Source: Leifsonia shinshuensis (GTDB taxonomy: Bacteria > Actinomycetota > Actinomycetes > Actinomycetales > Microbacteriaceae). Taken from it: DNA of 64,000 bases. The stretch is from contig NZ_JACCFL010000001.1 in assembly GCF_013410375.1 (NCBI RefSeq), positions 1,550,001 through 1,614,000 of the forward strand, in the 5' to 3' direction. Positions 25,195 to 32,520 of this stretch are shown here, one piece after another (within the stretch, counting starts at the first letter, position 1; every line of letters starts with the position of its first letter). The notes under the pieces were generated by a model that ran no database searches, was not told where the DNA came from, and saw only the letters and a list, made by a program, of their open reading frames with translations. Made by a program: the position numbers and the translations under genes.

Positions 25195-26907
25195 TCAGGC
25201 GCCGGTGCGCGCCGCCTCGGCCGCCACGCGGGCCGGATCGGCCAGCGGCAGCGACACCCGGAAGGTCGCGCCCCCGCCCGCGGTCTCCACGACCTCCACC
25301 GTGCCGTGGTGGGCCGCCACGATCGAGGACACGATCGCGAGGCCCAGGCCGCTGCCGCCGGTCTCGCGGGCGCGGGACGTGTCGGCGCGCCAGAAGCGCT
25401 GGAAGATCTTGTCGCGGATCTGCGGGGGGATGCCCTCGCCGTGGTCGCGCACCTCGAGCAGTGCGCGGTCGCTGCGGTGGTCCACCTGGACGGCGATCTC
25501 GATCGGGCTGTCCTCCGGGGTGTAGCGCAGTGCGTTCCCCATCAGGTTGGTCACGACCTGGCGGAGCTTGTTCTCCTCCGCCATCACGATCGCGGGCTCG
25601 GCCGGCGGGGCGGTCAGCACGACCTTCTCCGCCGTCGCCACCGGGATCGGGCCGGTGCTGCCTCGGCGCCCGCGGCCGCTGCGGCGCAGCCGGGCCAGCG
25701 CGGAGCCGGCGAAGGCGATCGGTCCCGTCGCGCTGGCGGGCCGCGAGTCGGCGTCGGGGAGCATCATCGGCACGGTGTCGAGGCCGGGCTCTGTCGGCCC
25801 CACCGCCACCGGTGCGGGGACCGGCGCGGGAGTGAGCACGGTCACCGTGCGGCCGGGGGCGCCGGCCATGGCGTCCATCGCCGCGTCCTGCGCGATGCGG
25901 ACCAGGTCGACGGGGTGCAGGTCGAGCGGCTTGGTCTCGTCCAGGCGCGCCAGCTCCAGCAGGTCCTCCACGAGGAGGCCCATCCGGATGGCCTCCTTCT
26001 CGATGCGGTCCATCGCCTGGGCGACGTCCTCCGGCGTCTGGAGGGCGCCCATCCGGTACAGCTCGGCGTAGCCGCGCACCGAGACCAGCGGTGTGCGCAG
26101 CTCGTGGGAGGCGTCGCCGACGAACCGCCGCATCTGCTCGATCGTGCGCGCGCGGTCGTTGAAGGCGCGGTCGATCCGGTTCAGCATGGTGTTGAGCGAG
26201 CGGTTGAGCCGGCCGACCTCGGTGTTCGGGGTCGCGCCGCCGAGGCGTTGGCTGAAGTCGCCGTCGGCGATGGCGGCGGCGGTCTGCTCGACCTCGCGCA
26301 GCGGCGAGAACGTGGTCGTCACCAGCATCCGGGTGAGCCCGGCGCCGACGACGATGACGATGACGCCGAAGCCGAGGAAGATCGCCAGGAAGCTGGCCAT
26401 CACGGTGTCGATCTGACTCGTCGTCGTCGCGACGATCGCGGTCGCGAGCTCACCGGTGTTGGCGAACGTCTGCGTCGTGATGAGGGCGCGGTAGGCGGTG
26501 CGGCCGTCGTTGCTCAGGATGGTGAATCCACCCGGCGGCATCGCCTTGGCCTCGGTGAGGCTGAGGTTCTCCGGAATGGCCGGCCGGTGGGCGAACGGGA
26601 TGTTGCTCCAGTTCGTCTTGACCAGATTGCCGCTCGCATCGTACAGCGCCGCGAAGTAGTCGGACGGGCTGGAGTCGGTGGCGATCTTGTCCTTGTCCGA
26701 CGAGCCGTACAGGTAGGTGTTGACGTACGTCGCGCCCGACGCCGCCGACAGCTGCGCGTCCAGCTGGTCCAGCAGCACCGGCTTCAGCATCGACATCGTC
26801 CCGATGCCGGTCACCAGCAGCCCGAGCGTCAGCATGAGCACGGTCACCCCGGTGATCTTGGTCCGGAGGGAGATCGCGTTCCAGCGGTCGAGCAGGCGTG
26901 AGTGCAT
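25195..26907 (-). CDS. sensor histidine kinase (OmpR-type two-component system, TrcS/MprB-like)
   Basis: A 570-residue membrane kinase. It has a first membrane segment at about 18-40, an extracytoplasmic sensor of about 130 residues, a second segment at about 168-192, HAMP, a HisKA domain with the phospho-acceptor in FVGDASHELRTPLVSVRGY, and HATPase_c with NLMGNALRYTP and DHGEGIPPQIRDKIFQRFWR. Between HisKA and the ATPase N-box there is an extra Pro/Ala/Gly/Arg-rich insertion of about 75 residues. It is downstream of its response regulator in a two-gene operon. The stimulus is unknown. Confidence 0.93.
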   Translation of the reverse strand: MHSRLLDRWNAISLRTKITGVTVLMLTLGLLVTGIGTMSMLKPVLLDQLDAQLSAASGATYVNTYLYGSSDKDKIATDSSPSDYFAALYDASGNLVKTNWSNIPFAHRPAIPENLSLTEAKAMPPGGFTILSNDGRTAYRALITTQTFANTGELATAIVATTTSQIDTVMASFLAIFLGFGVIVIVVGAGLTRMLVTTTFSPLREVEQTAAAIADGDFSQRLGGATPNTEVGRLNRSLNTMLNRIDRAFNDRARTIEQMRRFVGDASHELRTPLVSVRGYAELYRMGALQTPEDVAQAMDRIEKEAIRMGLLVEDLLELARLDETKPLDLHPVDLVRIAQDAAMDAMAGAPGRTVTVLTPAPVPAPVAVGPTEPGLDTVPMMLPDADSRPASATGPIAFAGSALARLRRSGRGRRGSTGPIPVATAEKVVLTAPPAEPAIVMAEENKLRQVVTNLMGNALRYTPEDSPIEIAVQVDHRSDRALLEVRDHGEGIPPQIRDKIFQRFWRADTSRARETGGSGLGLAIVSSIVAAHHGTVEVVETAGGGATFRVSLPLADPARVAAEAARTGA

Positions 26908-26957
26908 GAGGCCGCCAGTCTATGCAGACGGTGCTGAGCCGAGGATGTGAGCGGCCG

Positions 26958-27650
26958 TCACGCCTTCGCGGCCTTGAGCATGTAGCCGAACCCGCGCTTC
27001 GTCTGGATCAGCGGCTCGCTGGAGTGCGCGTCCACCTTGCGGCGCAGGTAGGAGATGTAGGACTCCACGATGCCCGCGTCGCCGTTGAAGTCGTACTCCC
27101 AGACGTGGTCGAGGATCTGCGCCTTGGACAGCACCCGGTTGGGGTTGAGCATCAGGTAGCGCAGCAGCTTGAACTCGGTCGGGCTGAGCTCGATCGGGGT
27201 GTCGCCGACGTAGACCTCGTGGGTGTCCTGGTCCATCGTCAGCTCGCCCGCGCGGATGACGGCGTCCTCGTCGGCCTGCATCGTGCGGCGCAGGATGGCT
27301 TTGATGCGGGCGACGATCTCGTCGAGGCTGAACGGCTTGGTGACGTAGTCGTCGCCGCCGACCGTGAGGCCGGTGATCTTGTCCTCGGTGTCGTCCTTGG
27401 CGGTGAGGAACAGGATGGGCGCGGTGTAGCCCGCGCCGCGGAGTCGCTTGGTGACGCCGAAGCCGTTCATGTCCGGCAGCATGACGTCGAGGATGATGAG
27501 GTCTGGCTCCTCTTCGAGGACCGCGGAGATCGCCTGGGCGCCGTTGCCGACCGCGCGCACGGCGAAGCCGGCGAAGCGGAGGCTGGTGGTGAGGAGATCG
27601 CGGATGTTCGGCTCGTCGTCGACGATGAGAATGCGGGGTCCTGCGTTCAT
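26958..27650 (-). CDS. OmpR-family response regulator
   Basis: A 230-residue regulator. The receiver domain has acidic residues in ILIVDDEPNI, the phospho-acceptor in LIILDVMLPDMNG and a lysine in YVTKPFSLDE. The C-terminal winged helix has ELSPTEFKLLRYLMLNPNRV and VESYISYLRRKVD. It is most like the TcrA/TrcR/PrrA group. The ATG at 27650 precedes the domain directly; the longer open frame upstream is the shadow of the divergent FAD enzyme plus tandem repeats. The kinase follows 50 bp downstream. Confidence 0.93.
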   Translation of the reverse strand: MNAGPRILIVDDEPNIRDLLTTSLRFAGFAVRAVGNGAQAISAVLEEEPDLIILDVMLPDMNGFGVTKRLRGAGYTAPILFLTAKDDTEDKITGLTVGGDDYVTKPFSLDEIVARIKAILRRTMQADEDAVIRAGELTMDQDTHEVYVGDTPIELSPTEFKLLRYLMLNPNRVLSKAQILDHVWEYDFNGDAGIVESYISYLRRKVDAHSSEPLIQTKRGFGYMLKAAKA

Positions 27651-27706
27651 GCGAAACAGTATCTGCGCGTCCGCTGAATTCTGCCTGTGAGCGGACGGTG
27701 CGCGGT

Positions 27707-27805
27707 GAGTGGGTACATGTGGTGCGGGCCGTGCGCGGTGAGTGGGTACCTGTGGCGCGGGCAGTGCGCCGTGAGTGGGTACCCGTGGCGCGGGCAGTGC
27801 GAGGG
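27707..27805. repeat. 33-bp tandem repeat (three full copies plus a partial)
   Basis: A 33-bp unit starting GAGTGGGTAC begins at 27707, 27740 and 27773. The three copies differ at only a few positions, and a partial copy precedes them. The array lies in the gap between the divergent response-regulator and FAD-oxidoreductase genes. Confidence 0.9.
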
Positions 27806-27860
27806 GGTGGCGCGGGCCGTGTGAAACGTGGATGCTGAGGGAACCAGCGATCGGAGCACT

Positions 27861-29081
27861 ATGTCGAATCCCACCGTGGTCATCGCCGGAGCCGGGCTGG
27901 CCGGCGCGACGACCGCCGTCGAGCTGCGGGCGCGCGGGTTCGGCGGGCGCATCCTGCTGCTGGGCGCGGAGGAGCACCACCCGTACATCCGCCCCCCGCT
28001 GTCCAAGGAGTACCTCAAGGGCGAGTCCGACCTGGACGACGCGTACGTGCAGCCGGCGGACTGGTACACGGACAATGACGTGGAACTTCTGCCCGGCACG
28101 GAGGCCGGCTCGTTCGACCCCGCCGCGCACGAGCTGTTCGTCTCGGGCGGCGCGCGGATCACCTACGACAGCCTGGTCCTCGCGACGGGCGCCCACGCCC
28201 GTCCGCTGGGCGTCCCCGGCAGCGGGCACGGCGCCGTCTTCTCTCTGAGAACCATCGAGGACTCCCAGTGGCTGCGCTCGGCGCTGGAGGTCGGCTCCCG
28301 GCGTGTCGTGGTCGTCGGCTCCGGCTGGATCGGCATGGAGGTCGCCGCGGCCGCGCGCGGCTACGGCAACGAGGTGACCGTGGTCGGCCGCTCGCACGTC
28401 CCGCTCGCGCCGGCGATCGGCCCGGAGCTCGGCGCCGTGTTCGAGTCGCTGCACCGCGACAACGGGGTGGTCTTCCGCAACGCGGCCCACGTGGTCGCCG
28501 TGGAGGGCGGCGACCAGCAGGCCGTCGTCCTCGCCACCGGGGAGCACCTGGCCGCCGACGTCGTCGTCGCCGGCGTCGGCGCCGCCCCGAACACCTCTGT
28601 CGCCGAGCAGTCCGGCCTCGCGCTGGAGAACGGCGTGCCCACCGACGAGGGCATGCGCACCGTCGTCGAGGACGTCTACGCCGTCGGCGACCTGGCGAAC
28701 CCGCTCCTGCCGGCGATCGGGCAGCGGCTCCGCAACGAGCACTGGGCCAACGCGATCGCGGGCGGCACGGTCGCCGCCCGCTCGATCGTCGGGGAGGCCG
28801 CGAGCTACGACGACATCCCGTACTTCTACTCCGACCAATACGATCTGGGCATGGAGTACTCCGGCTACGCACCCCTGGCGGCAGGAGCGCGCGTCGTCTT
28901 CCGCGGCGACGTCTCCGCTCGCGAGTTCATCGCCTTCTGGCTGCGCGACGACCGGGTCGTGGCGGGGATGAACGTGAACGTGTGGGACGTGCAGGAGCAG
29001 ATCCAGCGCCTGATCCGGTCCGGAGGCCCGGTCGATCCGGAAAGGCTCACCGACGAGAGCGTGGACCTTGCAGAGCTCTGA
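27861..29081 (+). CDS. FAD-dependent pyridine nucleotide-disulfide oxidoreductase (ferredoxin reductase-like)
   Basis: A 406-residue flavoprotein. The FAD dinucleotide motif is VVIAGAGLAGATTAVELRARG, and YIRPPLSKEYLKG is typical of oxygenase-coupled ferredoxin/rubredoxin reductases. The NAD motif is VVVVGSGWIGMEVAAAARG, and VYAVGDLAN is the second FAD motif. It has no CxxC redox disulfide, so it is not a classical disulfide reductase. It probably transfers electrons from NAD(P)H to a ferredoxin or rubredoxin. The ATG at 27861 follows GGAG. The gene begins a run with the FolP2-like and RibD_C-like genes. Confidence 0.88.
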   Translation: MSNPTVVIAGAGLAGATTAVELRARGFGGRILLLGAEEHHPYIRPPLSKEYLKGESDLDDAYVQPADWYTDNDVELLPGTEAGSFDPAAHELFVSGGARITYDSLVLATGAHARPLGVPGSGHGAVFSLRTIEDSQWLRSALEVGSRRVVVVGSGWIGMEVAAAARGYGNEVTVVGRSHVPLAPAIGPELGAVFESLHRDNGVVFRNAAHVVAVEGGDQQAVVLATGEHLAADVVVAGVGAAPNTSVAEQSGLALENGVPTDEGMRTVVEDVYAVGDLANPLLPAIGQRLRNEHWANAIAGGTVAARSIVGEAASYDDIPYFYSDQYDLGMEYSGYAPLAAGARVVFRGDVSAREFIAFWLRDDRVVAGMNVNVWDVQEQIQRLIRSGGPVDPERLTDESVDLAEL

Positions 29082-29094
29082 GACCGGCGTCGCG

Positions 29095-29991
29095 ATGTAC
29101 CTGCCCCCGCTCCGCGTCCCCGTACGCACCATCGGCGCGCGCACCTTCGACTTCTCCCGCCGCGTCGCCGTCATGGCCGTGGTGAACCGCACCCCGGACT
29201 CCTTCTTCGACCAGGGCCGCACCTTCGCGCTCGACGCCGCGGTCGCCGCGTCCTTCGACGCGGTCGCGGCCGGGGCGGACTGGGTGGACATCGGCGGAGC
29301 CCCGTTCGCGCCGGGCGCGCCGATCCCGCCCGATGAGGAGGCCGGCCGGGTGGTGCCCGTCGTCGCGGAACTGCGCGCCGGATCGGACGTGGTGATCTCG
29401 GTGGACACCTTCCACGCGTCGGTGGCCTCCCGCGCGATTGCGGCCGGTGCGACGGTGATCAATGACACCACCGGGCTCAGCGACCCCGACCTCGCCCGGG
29501 TCGTCGCGGACAGCGACGCCACGCTCGTGCTCACCCACAGCCTGGCCGCGCCGCGGACGTTCTACGCGCGGCCGGCCTACGACGACATCGCCCGCGAGGT
29601 CGCGGACCTCCTCCTCGAGCGGGTCGACCGGGCGGCCGCCGCCGGGGTCCCGGAAGAGCGCATCATCCTCGATCCGGGTCACGACCTCAACAAGAACACG
29701 CTCCAGTCGCTGGAGCTCACCCGCCGGCTCTCGGAGATCGCCGACCTCGGCTACCCCACCCTCGCGGCGGTCTCGAACAAGGACTTCATCGGCGAGACGC
29801 TGGACGCGCCGCGCTCCGAGCGCCGGGACGGCTCGATCGCCGCCGCGGTGGTCGCGATCGTCAACGGCGCGCGCATCATCCGGATGCACGACGTGGCGGG
29901 CTCCGTGGCCGCCGCGCGGATGACGGAGGCCATCCTGGGGCTGCGCGAGCCTGCCTACCTGAAGCACAACATGGGGGACGTGAATGACTGA
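29095..29991 (+). CDS. folP2: dihydropteroate synthase-like protein, FolP2 type
   Basis: A TIM-barrel protein of about 298 residues related to dihydropteroate synthase. The signature reads VMAVVNRTPDSFFDQG instead of the usual NVTPDSFSDGG, and the sulfa/pABA-side region reads DPGHDLNKNT. This matches the FolP2 group of actinobacteria (such as Rv1207), whose activity as a true dihydropteroate synthase is doubtful. The start is uncertain: ATG 29095 is used, and a TTG at 29068 inside the previous gene is possible. It overlaps the next gene by 8 bases (ATGACTGA). Confidence 0.78.
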   Translation: MYLPPLRVPVRTIGARTFDFSRRVAVMAVVNRTPDSFFDQGRTFALDAAVAASFDAVAAGADWVDIGGAPFAPGAPIPPDEEAGRVVPVVAELRAGSDVVISVDTFHASVASRAIAAGATVINDTTGLSDPDLARVVADSDATLVLTHSLAAPRTFYARPAYDDIAREVADLLLERVDRAAAAGVPEERIILDPGHDLNKNTLQSLELTRRLSEIADLGYPTLAAVSNKDFIGETLDAPRSERRDGSIAAAVVAIVNGARIIRMHDVAGSVAAARMTEAILGLREPAYLKHNMGDVND

Positions 29992-30739
29992 GGTCGCCAT
30001 CGACCGGGTCTCGCCGCTCCCGGCGGAGGAGGGTCTCGGCGACGAGCGGATCGCCGAGCTGTACGCGGAGGGCGCAGGCGACCCGTGGCTGCGCGTGAAC
30101 TTCGTCTCCAGCATCGACGGCGCCGCCACGCGGCAAGGACTGTCCGGTGGGCTCTCCGACGACGCCGATCACCGGGTGTTCGACATCCTGCGCCGGCTCT
30201 GCGACGTGGTGGTGGTCGGCGCGGGCACCGTGCGAGCGGAGGGCTATGGCGCGATGCGCGTGGATGAGGCCTCCCAGCGGGCGCGCCGCGACGCCGGCCT
30301 GACCGCGCACCCGGCCTTCGCGATCGTCTCCGCGAGCCTCGACCTCGACCCGGCGAGCCCGATCTTCCGGGACGCGCCCCAGCGGCCGATCATCGTCACC
30401 ACCGAGCTCTCCCGGCGGGACACCCGGGAGGCGCTCGCCGAGGTCGCGGACGTCGTGGTCTGCGGCGCGGAGCGCGTCGAGCCGGGCAGGCTCGTCGCCG
30501 GCCTGGTCGAGCGCGGCCTCACCCGGATCCACTGCGAGGGCGGCCCGCACCTGTTCGGCGACCTCATCGCCGCGGGCGCCGTGGACGAGCTGTGCCTGAC
30601 CGTGAGCCCCACGCTGGAGGCCGGAGTCGCGATGCGGATCTCGGCCGGTGCGGCGCCGATCCTCCCGGTGGGGATGCGGCTCGCGCACGTGCTGCAGTCG
30701 GGCGACACGCTGCTGCTGAGGTACGTGCGGCGCGCGTAA
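29984..30739 (+). CDS. pyrimidine reductase family protein (RibD C-terminal domain)
   Basis: A 251-residue RibD_C/dihydrofolate-reductase-fold protein. Characteristic segments are VNFVSSIDGAATRQGLSGGL, DVVVVGAGTVRAEGYG and IHCEGGPHLFGDLIAAGAVDELCLT. It has no deaminase domain, so it is a stand-alone reductase; members act on riboflavin intermediates or are of unknown role. The ATG overlaps the end of the FolP2-like gene, so both are translated together, suggesting a shared pterin- or flavin-related task. It converges on the XPB helicase gene across a repeat. Confidence 0.82.
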   Translation: MTEVAIDRVSPLPAEEGLGDERIAELYAEGAGDPWLRVNFVSSIDGAATRQGLSGGLSDDADHRVFDILRRLCDVVVVGAGTVRAEGYGAMRVDEASQRARRDAGLTAHPAFAIVSASLDLDPASPIFRDAPQRPIIVTTELSRRDTREALAEVADVVVCGAERVEPGRLVAGLVERGLTRIHCEGGPHLFGDLIAAGAVDELCLTVSPTLEAGVAMRISAGAAPILPVGMRLAHVLQSGDTLLLRYVRRA

Positions 30740-30756
30740 CGGCGGCTCGCTCCCAC

Positions 30757-30858
30757 GCGATTCGTGCCCAATGTCGCGAATCGCGCGCCGCGTGGAGGGT
30801 CCGGGATTCGTGCCGAATGTTGTGAAAGCCGGCCGCTTTCACGACATTCAGCACGAAT
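30757..30858. repeat. long imperfect inverted repeat related to the 14-kb palindrome family
   Basis: 24-base arms (30806-30829 and 30835-30858) pair with two mismatches around five bases. They contain ATTCGTGC-GAATGT and its inverse, the core found at 13970-14101. A shorter palindrome (GCGATTCG/CGAATCGC, 30757-30784) precedes it. It fills the gap between two convergent genes. Confidence 0.8.
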
Positions 30859-30870
30859 GTCGGCCGCGGG

Positions 30871-32514
30871 TTACGCCGCGGCGAGCGCGTGCGCGTCGAG
30901 GATCGTGTACGAGTAGCCCTGCTCGGCGAGGAAGCGCTGCCGGTTCTGCGCGAAGTCCTGGTCGACCGTGTCGCGGGAGACCAGCGTGTAGAAGTTCGCG
31001 GACAGCCCGGACTGCTTCGGCCGGAGCAGGCGGCCGAGGCGCTGCGCCTCCTCCTGCCTCGAGCCGTACGAGCCGGAGACCTGGATGGCGACGGTGGCCT
31101 CCGGCAGGTCGACGGAGAAGTTCGCGACCTTGCTCACCACCAGCACCGGCGTCGTGCCGTCCCGGAACTCCTGGTACAGCCGCTCCCGCTCGTCCACCGG
31201 CGTCGCGCCGGTGAGCTGCGGCGCGCCGAGGGCCTCCGCGAGCTCGTCGATCTGGTCGAGGTACTGACCGATCACCAGGATGCGCTCGCCGGCGTGCCGG
31301 TCGACGAGCTGCCGGACCACGTCGAGCTTCGCGGGCGCGGTGGCGGCGAGCCGGTAGCGCTCGTCGTCCGCGGCGGCGGCGTAGCTCAGCCGGTCGGACG
31401 CGGGCAGGTCGATGCGGACCTCGAAGCAGGCGGCGGGGGAGATGAAGCCCTGCGACTCGATCTCCTTCCACGGCGCGTCGAAGCGCTTCGGGCCGATCAG
31501 GCTGAACACGTCGCCCTCCCGGCCGTCCTCGCGCACGAGCGTGGCGGTCAGGCCGAGGCGGCGCCGCGCCTGCAGCTCCGCCGTCAGCTTGAACACCGGC
31601 GCGGGCAGCAGGTGCACCTCGTCGTAGACGACCAGTCCCCAGTCCAGCGCATCGAGCAGCGCCAGGTGCGCGTACTCGCCCTTCCGCTTGGCGGTGAGGA
31701 TCTGGTAGGTCGCGATCGTGACCGGCTTGACCTCCTTGACCTGACCGGAGTACTCGCCGATCTCCTCCGCGGTGAGCGAGGTGCGCTTCAGCAGCTCGTC
31801 CCGCCACTGCCGCGCCGACACGGTGTTGGTCACCAGGATGAGCGTCGTGGTCTTGGCCGTCGCCATCGCGCCGGCGCCGACCAGCGTCTTCCCCGCGCCG
31901 CAGGGGAGCACCACGACGCCGGACCCGCCGTCGAAGAAGTTGCTGACCGCCTTGCGCTGGTAGTCGCGCAGCGCCCAGCCGCTCTCGTCCAGCTCGATCG
32001 GGTGCGGTGTGCCCGGGGTGTAGCCCGCGAGGTCCTCGGCGGGCCAGCCGAGCTTGACCAGCTCCTGCTTGAGCTGCCCGCGCGCCCAGGCCTCCACCGT
32101 GAACGTCGTCTCGTCCCTGCGCTCCAGCAGCAGCGGGGCGATGCGCTTGGCGGTCGCGACCTCCAGCAGCACCGGCCGGTCGGACGAGCGCAGCAGCAGC
32201 GTGCCCTCCTCGTCGCGCTCGATGACCAGGCGGCCGTAGCGGGCGACGGTCTCCGAGACGTCCACCGTCACCGTCTGCGGGATCGGGAACTTGGAGTACT
32301 TCTCGAGGGTCCCGAGCATGTCCTCCGCCGTGTGACCGGCCGCGCGGGCGTTCCAGAGGCCCAGCCGGGTGATCCGGTAGGTGTGGATGTGCTCAGGCGC
32401 GCGCTCCAGCTCGGCGAAGACCGCGAGGTCGTGACGGGCGTCCTCGGCCGCGGGATGCGCGACTTCGAGGAGGACGGTGCGGTCGCTCTGGACGATCAGG
32501 GGGCCATCGGACAT
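30871..32514 (-). CDS. DNA repair helicase XPB (SF2)
   Basis: A 547-residue superfamily 2 helicase of the bacterial XPB/RAD25 type. Walker A is VLPCGAGKTLVGAG, motif II is LVVYDEVHLLPAPVFK, motif III plus the RED signature is LGLTATLVREDGREGD, and motif VI region is QVSGSYGSRQEEAQRLGRLLRP. The N-terminal damage-recognition-like domain covers about the first 170 residues. It unwinds DNA 3'-5' and is thought to act in nucleotide excision repair. Six bases separate it from the upstream helicase-associated gene, and both are on the minus strand. Confidence 0.94.
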   Translation of the reverse strand: MSDGPLIVQSDRTVLLEVAHPAAEDARHDLAVFAELERAPEHIHTYRITRLGLWNARAAGHTAEDMLGTLEKYSKFPIPQTVTVDVSETVARYGRLVIERDEEGTLLLRSSDRPVLLEVATAKRIAPLLLERRDETTFTVEAWARGQLKQELVKLGWPAEDLAGYTPGTPHPIELDESGWALRDYQRKAVSNFFDGGSGVVVLPCGAGKTLVGAGAMATAKTTTLILVTNTVSARQWRDELLKRTSLTAEEIGEYSGQVKEVKPVTIATYQILTAKRKGEYAHLALLDALDWGLVVYDEVHLLPAPVFKLTAELQARRRLGLTATLVREDGREGDVFSLIGPKRFDAPWKEIESQGFISPAACFEVRIDLPASDRLSYAAAADDERYRLAATAPAKLDVVRQLVDRHAGERILVIGQYLDQIDELAEALGAPQLTGATPVDERERLYQEFRDGTTPVLVVSKVANFSVDLPEATVAIQVSGSYGSRQEEAQRLGRLLRPKQSGLSANFYTLVSRDTVDQDFAQNRQRFLAEQGYSYTILDAHALAAA

Positions 32515-32520
32515 GACCGC

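Noticed and set aside
27651..29534. Long N-terminal extension of the response regulator through the 33-bp repeats and the FAD gene
   Set aside because: Receiver domains start right at ATG 27650. The extension is antisense to the FAD oxidoreductase and made of repeats, though the repeat frame is noted as a finding.
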